From Phycisphaerales bacterium (GTDB taxonomy: Bacteria > Planctomycetota > Phycisphaerae > Phycisphaerales > SM1A02), in assembly GCA_029268515.1 (NCBI GenBank), contig JAQWNP010000006.1:496001-560000 (forward strand): DNA of 64,000 nt, in the 5' to 3' direction. The position numbers were made by a program, and so were the translations under genes. Each line of letters starts with the position of its first letter. Within the stretch, counting starts at the first letter, position 1. Positions 1 through 7,099 of this stretch are shown here, one piece after another. The notes beneath the pieces were generated by a model. That model saw only the letters and a list, made by a program, of their open reading frames with translations, ran no database searches and was not told the DNA's origin.

Positions 1-1117
1 TCGCCAACGGGCGAATAATTCGGTTGTCGGCGTGTTGCTCCATGATATGAGCACACCACCCTGTAACTCGACTGGCCACGAAGATTGGGGTGTACTGTGG
101 CACAGGAATACCCATTGCGTAATAGGTCTTTCCGCATGGATAATCAACATTGGGATATATTTTCTTTTCGCGAAGCATAATTGCTTGTACTTCATCGCCC
201 AAGTTAAACCACTTTATTGCTTCTGGGTTCACTTCATTACAGAATCGAATACCCCAGTCACGAAGTATCCCTGCTCGATGATCACCATTCTGGTAGACGC
301 GGTGTCCGAATCCCATCAGTTTGCGCTTGGATTGGAATGCCGCTTGCATCCATTCTTCAACACTGCATTTTCCAGATTCGACATCTGACATAATTTCGTA
401 AAGCATTTCCATAGCAGCTTCGTTAGCGCCGCCATGTAGATTACCTTTGAGTGCTCCAACAGCACCACAAACAGCTGAGTGCATGTCCGAGTTTGTTGAT
501 GCAATAATTCGGCTCGTGAATGTAGAGGCGTTGAAGTCATGCTCTGCATAGAGAATCAGTGAAACATTCATGACATCTGCAGCAATATCTGTTGGCTTCT
601 CTCCGGTGATTAACCACAGCAGGTTACCCGCATGGGTCAAGCTTGGATCTGGATCAACGCGCGCTCTACCATCTCTGGCTGCCTGCCCAGCTCCAATGAT
701 TGTTGGAATCTTCGCAAGCAAACGTTTTGATTTTCGTATTTCTGCCTCATGGCTATTGTCTTCACTATCCGGATCAATATGAGATAGCAAAGAGATTCCA
801 GTAAGGAGAATGCTCATGGGGTGTACTGTGGAAGAATTTGCTGCAATCTGAGCAATCACATCCAAAACCTCATCAGGAACAGCTCGCTCTGCAATCAAAT
901 CATGCTCAAACTCGCTTAGTTGCTGCTTGTTTGGTTTGTGGCCATGAATAAGTAAAAATGCGACTTCCTCAAAGCTTGCATTTGCTGCCAAATCTGCAAT
1001 CTCAAAGCCGCGATATATCAACTGAGTCTGGTTGACCGCACAGACATAGGTATCACCAGCAACCATGCCAGCCAGACCACGTGTGTCTTTGGGTTTATCC
1101 TTTGAAGAGACAGTCAT
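1..1117 (-). CDS. prpC: 2-methylcitrate synthase / citrate synthase, C-terminus cut by window edge
   Basis: Condenses an acyl-CoA (propionyl-CoA or acetyl-CoA) with oxaloacetate. 372 codons are visible from an ATG at 1117, and only about ten residues should be missing past position 1. All three citrate synthase catalytic positions are present: His228 in NLHGGANEAA, His272 in GFGHRVY and Asp325 in NVDYPCG. The N-terminal GLAGMVAGDT and YRGFEI stretches are typical of the short type II synthases that include 2-methylcitrate synthase. The methylisocitrate lyase gene lies upstream on the same strand, which favours a role in the methylcitrate cycle. A 213-bp gap separates the two, so they may or may not share a transcript. 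A plain citrate synthase remains possible because the two enzymes differ little in sequence. Confidence 0.85.
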   Translation of the reverse strand, partial: MTVSSKDKPKDTRGLAGMVAGDTYVCAVNQTQLIYRGFEIADLAANASFEEVAFLLIHGHKPNKQQLSEFEHDLIAERAVPDEVLDVIAQIAANSSTVHPMSILLTGISLLSHIDPDSEDNSHEAEIRKSKRLLAKIPTIIGAGQAARDGRARVDPDPSLTHAGNLLWLITGEKPTDIAADVMNVSLILYAEHDFNASTFTSRIIASTNSDMHSAVCGAVGALKGNLHGGANEAAMEMLYEIMSDVESGKCSVEEWMQAAFQSKRKLMGFGHRVYQNGDHRAGILRDWGIRFCNEVNPEAIKWFNLGDEVQAIMLREKKIYPNVDYPCGKTYYAMGIPVPQYTPIFVASRVTGWCAHIMEQHADNRIIRPLA

Positions 1118-1330
1118 GAATTCAATCCAAGATCAAAAGGGGGTAGATTCGATCCACGTCTTTGATGCCAAGGTCTGGGATAGAACTTGCGTCATAAGAC
1201 GCTCACCATGATCCAAAAGGGACATTCCCGTAATGCGTATGGCGACCACACATAGTAGTCGATCACCAGAAAGTCCGCCGGATGCTGGGAAACTCGACCA
1301 TCTAAAACGGCTACAAAAACCCGAATAAGC

Positions 1331-2197
1331 CTACTGTGGGCGGTCAAACATCCATGGTTTCTGTGGGTCGTATCCCAACAGGTCGTACAAATCGGACCTT
1401 GTGAGCATTTCATCTACCAAGCCACTTACAGTCCCTTCTTTGTGAAGCTTTTCAAGACCGCGCATGACATGTGCCATTGCCAGCCGAAGCATGCTGACAG
1501 GATAGATCACTAAGTCATAGCCCATTTCTTCAAAGGAATGAGCTTTAATCTCTGGCGTCTTTCCAAATTCCGTCATATTGGCCAACAACAAACCTGGGCA
1601 TTGACTGGAAAACAACTGGAACTCCTCTTTTGACTGAAGCCCCTCGGGGAAGATCATATCTGCACCAGCTTCTCGATAAGCGTTTCCGCGTTCAATTGCA
1701 GCTTTAATGCCATCAACACCACGCGCGTCTGTACGAGCAATGACAATAAGATCGGAGCTTGGTCGATGCTTGCAGGCTGCTCGAACCTTGTCCGCCATCT
1801 CCTGAGTTGGAACGAGTTGTTTTCCATCCAGATGACCACATCGCTTCGGAAACACTTGGTCCTCAAGATGTAGTCCGGCAGCGCCGGCGCGATCATAGGC
1901 AACGACGGTACGAACGACACTTTCTATTTCACCGAATCCTGTGTCTGCATCCACAATGACAGGCAAGCCACAGGCATCAACGGTCTCACGAATGGTGCGG
2001 CATATCTCCGTTAATGTAAGAATTCCCACATCTGGATATCCAGACATGTTTGAAGTCGCCCCACCAGAAATATAACAGGCGTCAAAACCCACTTGAGCTG
2101 CAGCGCGCGCCACCAAGGGACTAAATGCTCCTGGGCAAATAACAGTGCCTTGAGCGAGTTTTGACCGAAGTATGGAGCCGGGGTGCTTGGTGCTCAT
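1331..2197 (-). CDS. prpB: Methylisocitrate lyase
   Basis: Cleaves 2-methylisocitrate to pyruvate and succinate, the last step of propionate breakdown by the methylcitrate cycle. The 288-residue protein belongs to the PEP mutase/isocitrate lyase superfamily and has the usual PrpB length. Visible family features are the YISGGATSNMSGYPD segment, the metal-binding VDADTGFG (Asp83, Asp85), HLEDQ with Glu112, and the catalytic loop PKRCGH with Cys120. The C-terminal region includes YPVSMLRLAM, as in PrpB. The start is an ATG at 2197. The gene lies upstream of the prpC-like gene on the same strand. No prpD (methylcitrate dehydratase) is visible, so aconitase or a gene outside the window would have to complete the cycle. 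Isocitrate lyase proper is longer and less likely. Confidence 0.88.
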   Translation of the reverse strand: MSTKHPGSILRSKLAQGTVICPGAFSPLVARAAAQVGFDACYISGGATSNMSGYPDVGILTLTEICRTIRETVDACGLPVIVDADTGFGEIESVVRTVVAYDRAGAAGLHLEDQVFPKRCGHLDGKQLVPTQEMADKVRAACKHRPSSDLIVIARTDARGVDGIKAAIERGNAYREAGADMIFPEGLQSKEEFQLFSSQCPGLLLANMTEFGKTPEIKAHSFEEMGYDLVIYPVSMLRLAMAHVMRGLEKLHKEGTVSGLVDEMLTRSDLYDLLGYDPQKPWMFDRPQ

Positions 2198-2354
2198 AGC
2201 GTCTCACCTGTCTCAAAAGTTCTTTTTCGGGGACTTGTCATAGCCCTATTGTGACGAAATCCGCCTTGGCGGGCTAGCTCGCTCATTTCAATCAGCATTT
2301 AACGCCTTGTGATCAACTCATGCTGCCGGGGGCCCGATACCTCTTTTGAGGCCC

Positions 2355-2891
2355 ATGATGCAAGACGCCAAACAGAGCAAGAGAACCCCCCAACAGACCA
2401 TTATCCGCTACGTCCTTCCTCTGGGCCTGGCTGGACTGCTCATTGGCATGCTAGGCATGTGGCTGAAGCATGATCCGCAAATAGATACTGTTTCGGGTGT
2501 GACTCGCCAGATCTATGATATTGCACTTGCCCGCAGTAACGATTCTGGAAAACCATTTGGTGGTGCTGTTGGACCCTGGTGGATTAGTGCCGAAGGAACC
2601 GACTCCCTATCGGGTGATCTAACGGGCTTCTCTCTCACCAGTGGCGATCTTCATTTGGGTGCACAGCGCGCCACTGTTTGGGTTGATCCAACTAATAACA
2701 CTTTTTCACTACAGCTGCATGAAGTTGTCTTTCTCTCTGCGCCAAACAAAGACGAGGTTAATCCAAGTTTCCTACAGAATATAGATGAGTATGTTCTTGG
2801 TCCGGCCACCTGGCAGCGCGATATTGTTTCGGATGATCAACTGGCAAATCCATCGATGACCGTCACTGGTGTCGAACTCGCTGATTTTTAA
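2355..2891 (+). CDS. Hypothetical single-pass membrane protein
   Basis: I do not recognise the family. The product is about 179 residues, with a short basic N-terminus (KQSKRTPQQ) followed by one strong hydrophobic segment at roughly residues 18-40, rich in Leu and Gly. This reads as a membrane anchor or uncleaved signal. The rest is acidic, polar and beta-like, with no cysteines or recognisable catalytic motif, and probably lies outside the membrane. The open frame begins at a TTG at 2346. ATG 2355 or ATG 2358 is preferred because GAGG at 2348-2351 precedes them; the spacing suits 2358 best. It stands alone, divergent from prpB and convergent with the kinase gene, which ends six bases past its stop codon. 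Confidence 0.6.
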   Translation: MMQDAKQSKRTPQQTIIRYVLPLGLAGLLIGMLGMWLKHDPQIDTVSGVTRQIYDIALARSNDSGKPFGGAVGPWWISAEGTDSLSGDLTGFSLTSGDLHLGAQRATVWVDPTNNTFSLQLHEVVFLSAPNKDEVNPSFLQNIDEYVLGPATWQRDIVSDDQLANPSMTVTGVELADF

Positions 2892-2897
2892 AAATCT

Positions 2898-5024
2898 CTA
2901 CGGCGTATTTGTTGTCGGCATGTTAACCGAATCACTCATCTGAGCGCTTACTTCGCCACTGATTGCAGACGCACCCGTCGGAATAATGACGACTAGCTGC
3001 CATCCTCTATGGGGATCATTTGGATCTACTTCGACTAAGACGACACCACTTAGTCCATGTTTCTGACACAACTCATTAAACACACTATTTGTGGGTTCAT
3101 ATTGATTCAGTTGTCCACTCGGCGCTGATCTTCGCAGAGCCACCTCAGCATCATCGTTGCGCCGAGCGAGGTTCAGGCGATAATCCTTTTGTGCATTAAG
3201 CGCATTAAAAACTTCATACTCAACTTCAGGATCACCCTTACGGGGATGATCGTTAATGAGTAAGAGGGGTTTTACTGTGTTATAGGCCCCCTCAGGCAAG
3301 GGATGGAATCCCAACCCTGGTAGTGGCGTGGTATCAATCGCTGATTTTCTTATTCCATCATCTGTTTCCAAGACATATTGCCGCGTTACAAAAGCAGCGC
3401 CCACAACCACAAGTATTGCTGCTAAAACAAAACCATTGCGAACTTTTTGGCGATCACGTAGTCGAGAAGTACGAGCTTTAACCCTATCTGATAATGCATG
3501 GCTGCTATGACGCGCTTTATGAATGGTTTTTAAAGCGGCTGTTTTCATTTTAGACCGGAGACGTCGCGTCACGGTTCTATGATTATTTACGCCATCGGAT
3601 CCTTGTTGTTGATGCCCGCCTCTAAACTCATGCTTACCCTTAAGCCAGCTTAAGACGGTGGCAAAAGTTGAAGCCTGTGAATGTGTTCTAGACGGCGACA
3701 CCGTGTGAGCCTGTGAAACTACTGACTCATGAGCGTGTTCATCAATAAGCTGATTATCACTCATCGATGGAAGATCAGCGGCTCGAACATCCCACATTGA
3801 ATCACCCTTAAGAACCGCCAGAAGATCTTCCCGCATGATTGCAACAGAATCATATCGCTGGTTGTATTCGGCCATGGCACGGCGAACAATCCACTTAAGT
3901 GCCTCTGGGCTCTTTTTAGAAAACCGACTTAAGCCCCCATGTGCGGGAAATGTGTTCTCCAATGAAAAATACAGCACGGCGCCAGCTGCATAAATATCGA
4001 ACTTCGTACCATCGACATCATTAACCTTGACGCCGCGTAGCGCTTGTCGAACTAACTCGGGGTCTCGAAAGTATTCTGTGCCGTGGGTTGTTAGGGTCAT
4101 TGCAGAGCGAAGTGGAGTCACAAGACCTAAATCTACAAGATGAGCCCGGCCATCTTGCACAACAAGGTTTTCCGGTTTGACATCTTTGTGCCAGAGCCCA
4201 TTTGTGTGATAGTTACTTAGGGTATCTAGCAGATCGCCCATATATTTAATAACTTGATCGAGGTGCTGTTCATTCAATCCTGCTGAAGTGTTGCTTTGCC
4301 CGTGTAGATTGGGAATGACGGCGCCTAAGTGCTCCCCCGCGTGATAAGGCATCACATAGTAAAAACGCTCTTGATCCATCTGGTGCTCAATAACCAGGCC
4401 GATGCGGCGAGCTGCTTCTAGTGCACGAGATTCACGAACAATTTGTGGCAGGCCTGATCCCTCTGCGAGGGTAAAGCACTTAATAACAACGCGATGATCA
4501 TGTCCATGGCCCGTCCAAACTGGCTTGTTGTTCGGATTTGCTACATAAAGAGTCGCGCCTGAGCCGCCGCCTGCGAGTGTCCCAACAATGGTGTAGCCCT
4601 GAAATTGCTGCTCTCTTGATACTTGGACTGTGTTTTTCTTGGGAGACGCCAAGGCTTTTGGCACTCGTTTCTCAAGTCCCTCTAAGAGTCCATCAAGCAT
4701 AAAAAGGCGAAGTGGGCGGCGAATGCAACCTCGCCACAAACACTGCCCTAAGAATACGCTCTCTCTGGACAATGCATGTCCGAGCCGACTTACTCGCTGC
4801 CAATGACCCATCATGACATTCAAAAGTGCAATTGGAATGAGCACCGCCATTGCGATGACAGCGCCGAGTCCCTGAATAATATCCCCAATTAAACCGAAAA
4901 CAAACTCCCCCACTTGTCGAAAGACAAACCTGACCACCGGAAATATGACAAGTAATCCAATCACAACACACAATGTGATCAGCAATATGACCGGTAGAAC
5001 AGTTAAGAAGAAGCCAAAAATCAA
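2898..5024 (-). CDS. Membrane-bound Hanks-type Ser/Thr protein kinase
   Basis: A eukaryotic-like protein kinase of 708 residues. Two hydrophobic segments (about 3-30 and 50-72) form an N-terminal hairpin. The kinase domain spans about 143-405, with glycine loop AGGGSGA (151-157), VVIK with Lys182, catalytic HKDVKPEN (279-286; Asp281, Lys283, Asn286) and VDLG with metal-binding Asp298. HKD and DLG replace the commoner HRD and DFG, but the key acidic and basic residues are intact. A basic linker leads to a third TM (531-549) and a C-terminal domain probably outside the cytoplasmic membrane. The start is a TTG at 5024, supported by TGAGG six bases upstream; the first internal ATG would remove the TM hairpin. 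It lies 26 bp downstream of an ECF sigma factor gene and is probably cotranscribed with it, suggesting a kinase-controlled sigma circuit. Confidence 0.85.
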   Translation of the reverse strand: MIFGFFLTVLPVILLITLCVVIGLLVIFPVVRFVFRQVGEFVFGLIGDIIQGLGAVIAMAVLIPIALLNVMMGHWQRVSRLGHALSRESVFLGQCLWRGCIRRPLRLFMLDGLLEGLEKRVPKALASPKKNTVQVSREQQFQGYTIVGTLAGGGSGATLYVANPNNKPVWTGHGHDHRVVIKCFTLAEGSGLPQIVRESRALEAARRIGLVIEHQMDQERFYYVMPYHAGEHLGAVIPNLHGQSNTSAGLNEQHLDQVIKYMGDLLDTLSNYHTNGLWHKDVKPENLVVQDGRAHLVDLGLVTPLRSAMTLTTHGTEYFRDPELVRQALRGVKVNDVDGTKFDIYAAGAVLYFSLENTFPAHGGLSRFSKKSPEALKWIVRRAMAEYNQRYDSVAIMREDLLAVLKGDSMWDVRAADLPSMSDNQLIDEHAHESVVSQAHTVSPSRTHSQASTFATVLSWLKGKHEFRGGHQQQGSDGVNNHRTVTRRLRSKMKTAALKTIHKARHSSHALSDRVKARTSRLRDRQKVRNGFVLAAILVVVGAAFVTRQYVLETDDGIRKSAIDTTPLPGLGFHPLPEGAYNTVKPLLLINDHPRKGDPEVEYEVFNALNAQKDYRLNLARRNDDAEVALRRSAPSGQLNQYEPTNSVFNELCQKHGLSGVVLVEVDPNDPHRGWQLVVIIPTGASAISGEVSAQMSDSVNMPTTNTP

Positions 5025-5050
5025 TTGAATCCTCAGGCCCTATAAAGGGT

Positions 5051-5788
5051 CTAACTCCCAGTTAAAAATTGTTCATCAGCAACAAGAAGTTGGCTTTGCT
5101 GATGGTAAATATCTGCAATCGCTTCATCAAAGAGCTTGTCGTCAGAGACGAGGCCCGCACGGTCTGCTTCCGTCGCTTCGTCATCCGTAAAACTGAATCG
5201 TTCCATCGTTTCTTTTAATCGCGCACGGAGTGCAATACGTACTTTGTTTGCATACCGACTCACGGTAGGCTCACTAAACTCCAGCTGCTTCGCAATATTT
5301 TTACCTGACATGCCATCGAGTACGCCCATTCGATACACCTGAAACTGCACGAAGTTTGAGTCCGCTTCTGTCGCACGAATAGCTGCGTACACCTTTGCAC
5401 AAAAAATGCTTTGCTCATATGCCTTGTCTGGGTCGAGCGCTACCAGTGCCACCATATATCGATCATCAAGCGACGTGGGCCGACGGCCTCCACCACGTTT
5501 TTGGGCCATCCGACGATCAACCTCATCACCAAGTGCGTGTTTTGCAATCGCGAGTAACCATGTACTGAAACGGGCGCCGCGCTCCGGGTCAAAGCGGTCG
5601 ATTGACTTTGATAATTGAGCGAGCGTCTCTTGGCTCAGATCACGGACTGTCTCAAACCCAATACTGCCAGCACCCCACTTTGTTAATTGTTGACGTAGGA
5701 CTGGCCCAAAAACTTCCCAGAGCTCAAACCAAGCCGCCTCGTCACGCTGGCGCAGACGACGAACAAACGTCGTTGTGAGTGTATTCAT
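5051..5788 (-). CDS. ECF-family RNA polymerase sigma factor, kinase-associated
   Basis: A sigma-70 family factor of about 245 residues. Region 2 is visible near residues 50-95, with VRDLSQETLAQLSKSIDRFD followed by FSTWLLAIAKHAL. Region 4 carries the helix-turn-helix GMSGKNIAKQLEFSEPTVSRY. About 60 residues follow region 4, an unusual C-terminal extension for an ECF factor. The frame also contains GTG 5800 and ATG 5794; ATG 5788 is preferred because GGTGG sits eight bases upstream. No anti-sigma factor gene follows; instead the next gene is a membrane Ser/Thr kinase. ECF groups genetically linked to Ser/Thr kinases are known in Planctomycetes and are thought to be controlled by phosphorylation. 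That mode of control is inferred here from gene order. Confidence 0.82.
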   Translation of the reverse strand: MNTLTTTFVRRLRQRDEAAWFELWEVFGPVLRQQLTKWGAGSIGFETVRDLSQETLAQLSKSIDRFDPERGARFSTWLLAIAKHALGDEVDRRMAQKRGGGRRPTSLDDRYMVALVALDPDKAYEQSIFCAKVYAAIRATEADSNFVQFQVYRMGVLDGMSGKNIAKQLEFSEPTVSRYANKVRIALRARLKETMERFSFTDDEATEADRAGLVSDDKLFDEAIADIYHQQSQLLVADEQFLTGS

Positions 5789-5946
5789 GGGCATATCCAC
5801 CTTATTGGGAACCAGCGAGCTTTGATTTCAGGCCCACTTTAAAGGTCCTGTAGAGCTTGTGGTTACCCCCCCTTAGTGTAGGCCCTTGGTCACTATGTCG
5901 CGATATGGTGAAATTCTCAACCACAAATCCCTAAAGACATATTAAC

Positions 5947-5967
5947 ACAGCCTCTCTGGCTGTTTTT
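5947..5967 (+). terminator. Terminator-like hairpin upstream of the coiled-coil gene
   Basis: ACAGCC (5947-5952) and GGCTGT (5958-5963) form a 6-bp stem with a five-base loop, followed directly by a T run. This is the shape of a weak rho-independent terminator on the plus strand. No plus-strand gene ends just before it, so it could attenuate a leader transcript of the gene at 6031 or mark a small untranslated RNA. Confidence 0.3.
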
Positions 5968-6030
5968 GACTTGTACTTACGGGCCGAGTGATTTCGGCCG
6001 CCAATGACCACTCTAAAGGAAGGTAGACCT

Positions 6031-6975
6031 ATGGTTTCAATGACACGCTTCATTTTTCGTTGGGGACTCATCACCGGTGTTGTTACTGGTGCCACAGTTC
6101 TGATTGTCGGCCCTGAACGGGTTTGGGGAGGACTTGCCCAGATCAAAGCTAAAGCCCAGAGTGTCGTTGATTATTACATAGACGATCCGATCGCGCTAAG
6201 GCATCAGCTTCAAAATCTCGCAAGTGAATACCCCGATCGTATTGCTGATGTTCAAGGTGAACTCGCAACCGTTGAACATCAGCTTCTTGAAATTCAGCGT
6301 GATATTGATATCGCAGATCAGGTGGTGGGACTTACAACCACTGATCTATCTGATCTGCGCGATCTTGTTGCTCGAGCAGAGGCGGAGCAAACAAGGGCTG
6401 TCACACCTGTTGCCATTCGATATGAAGGGTCTCGATTTAACCTTTCTCAAGCCTATACAGAAGCGCGGCGAATTCAAAGTGTCAAGAACACTTATGATGA
6501 TCGTCGGGCTCAGGATAGACAGCAGTTGAAGTTTCTAGAGCAACAGCAGCAACAGCTCATCAACATTATGGCTCAACTCGAAACTGAATATGCCACGTTT
6601 CAAACCAAGCTGTGGCAGATTGATCGTCAAATCAACACGATTGAACGCAATGATCGACTTATTGAATTGACTGAACAACAGCAGGCCACCCTTGCAAGCT
6701 ATGACCGCCTTGGAAATGTGAATAATCTTAAGCAGATCGAGGGCCGCTTAGCCGAGCTTCGTGCGGTACAAGAGGCAACACTACGGACGCTTGCGAAAAA
6801 GGATGTGAATAAAGATTATGAGGCGAGAGCCGCTATGGGCTTGACCGTCAATATAGATAAAGGCAGCCCATTCGAGAGCCTCGATTCTCCCCATCAAGAC
6901 TTTGAATCGACGCCCGCTGTTTGGGCGAGTGAGCCTAGCCCACTGACTTGGGCTGACGAGATTGTGATTGATTAG
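6031..6975 (+). CDS. Membrane-anchored coiled-coil protein (cluster A)
   Basis: I do not recognise a named family. The product is about 314 residues. A short basic start leads into one TM or signal-anchor segment at about residues 5-27. Residues 60-260 are almost entirely predicted alpha helix and coiled coil, rich in Gln, Glu and Leu, for example LKFLEQQQQQLINIMAQLE. The tail is loop-like and contains Trp and Pro. The frame opens upstream at ATG 6004, but ATG 6031 has GGAAGG seven bases before it and is the better start. It begins a plus-strand group of three membrane proteins ending at 12377, suggesting a shared complex. The coiled coil resembles phage-shock or periplasmic adaptor proteins in shape only. 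Confidence 0.6.
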   Translation: MVSMTRFIFRWGLITGVVTGATVLIVGPERVWGGLAQIKAKAQSVVDYYIDDPIALRHQLQNLASEYPDRIADVQGELATVEHQLLEIQRDIDIADQVVGLTTTDLSDLRDLVARAEAEQTRAVTPVAIRYEGSRFNLSQAYTEARRIQSVKNTYDDRRAQDRQQLKFLEQQQQQLINIMAQLETEYATFQTKLWQIDRQINTIERNDRLIELTEQQQATLASYDRLGNVNNLKQIEGRLAELRAVQEATLRTLAKKDVNKDYEARAAMGLTVNIDKGSPFESLDSPHQDFESTPAVWASEPSPLTWADEIVID

Positions 6976-7013
6976 GGCTGTTTCTTCGTTTATAGCCCCA
7001 ACCAAAGACCGTT

Positions 7014-7049
7014 ACACGGACCCGCCACTAGCCCTGAGCGGGTCCGTGT
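7014..7049. promoter_or_regulatory. Perfect 12-bp inverted repeat between cluster A genes
   Basis: ACACGGACCCGC at 7014-7025 is matched exactly by its reverse complement at 7038-7049 with a 12-base loop between them. It lies after the stop codon of the coiled-coil gene (6975) and before the likely start of the next gene (ATG 7100). There is no T run, so it is not a classic terminator. It could be an mRNA-stabilising or processing hairpin that sets different expression of the two genes, or an operator. Confidence 0.6.
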
Positions 7050-7099
7050 CTATGATCTGGAGCAGGTATTGTCGCCGGTTGATCCGCATTGGCCTCCAG

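Noticed and set aside
2346-2357. TTG 2346 as start of the hypothetical membrane protein
   Set aside because: ATG codons at 2355 and 2358 follow GAGG directly, making a TTG start before that site unlikely.
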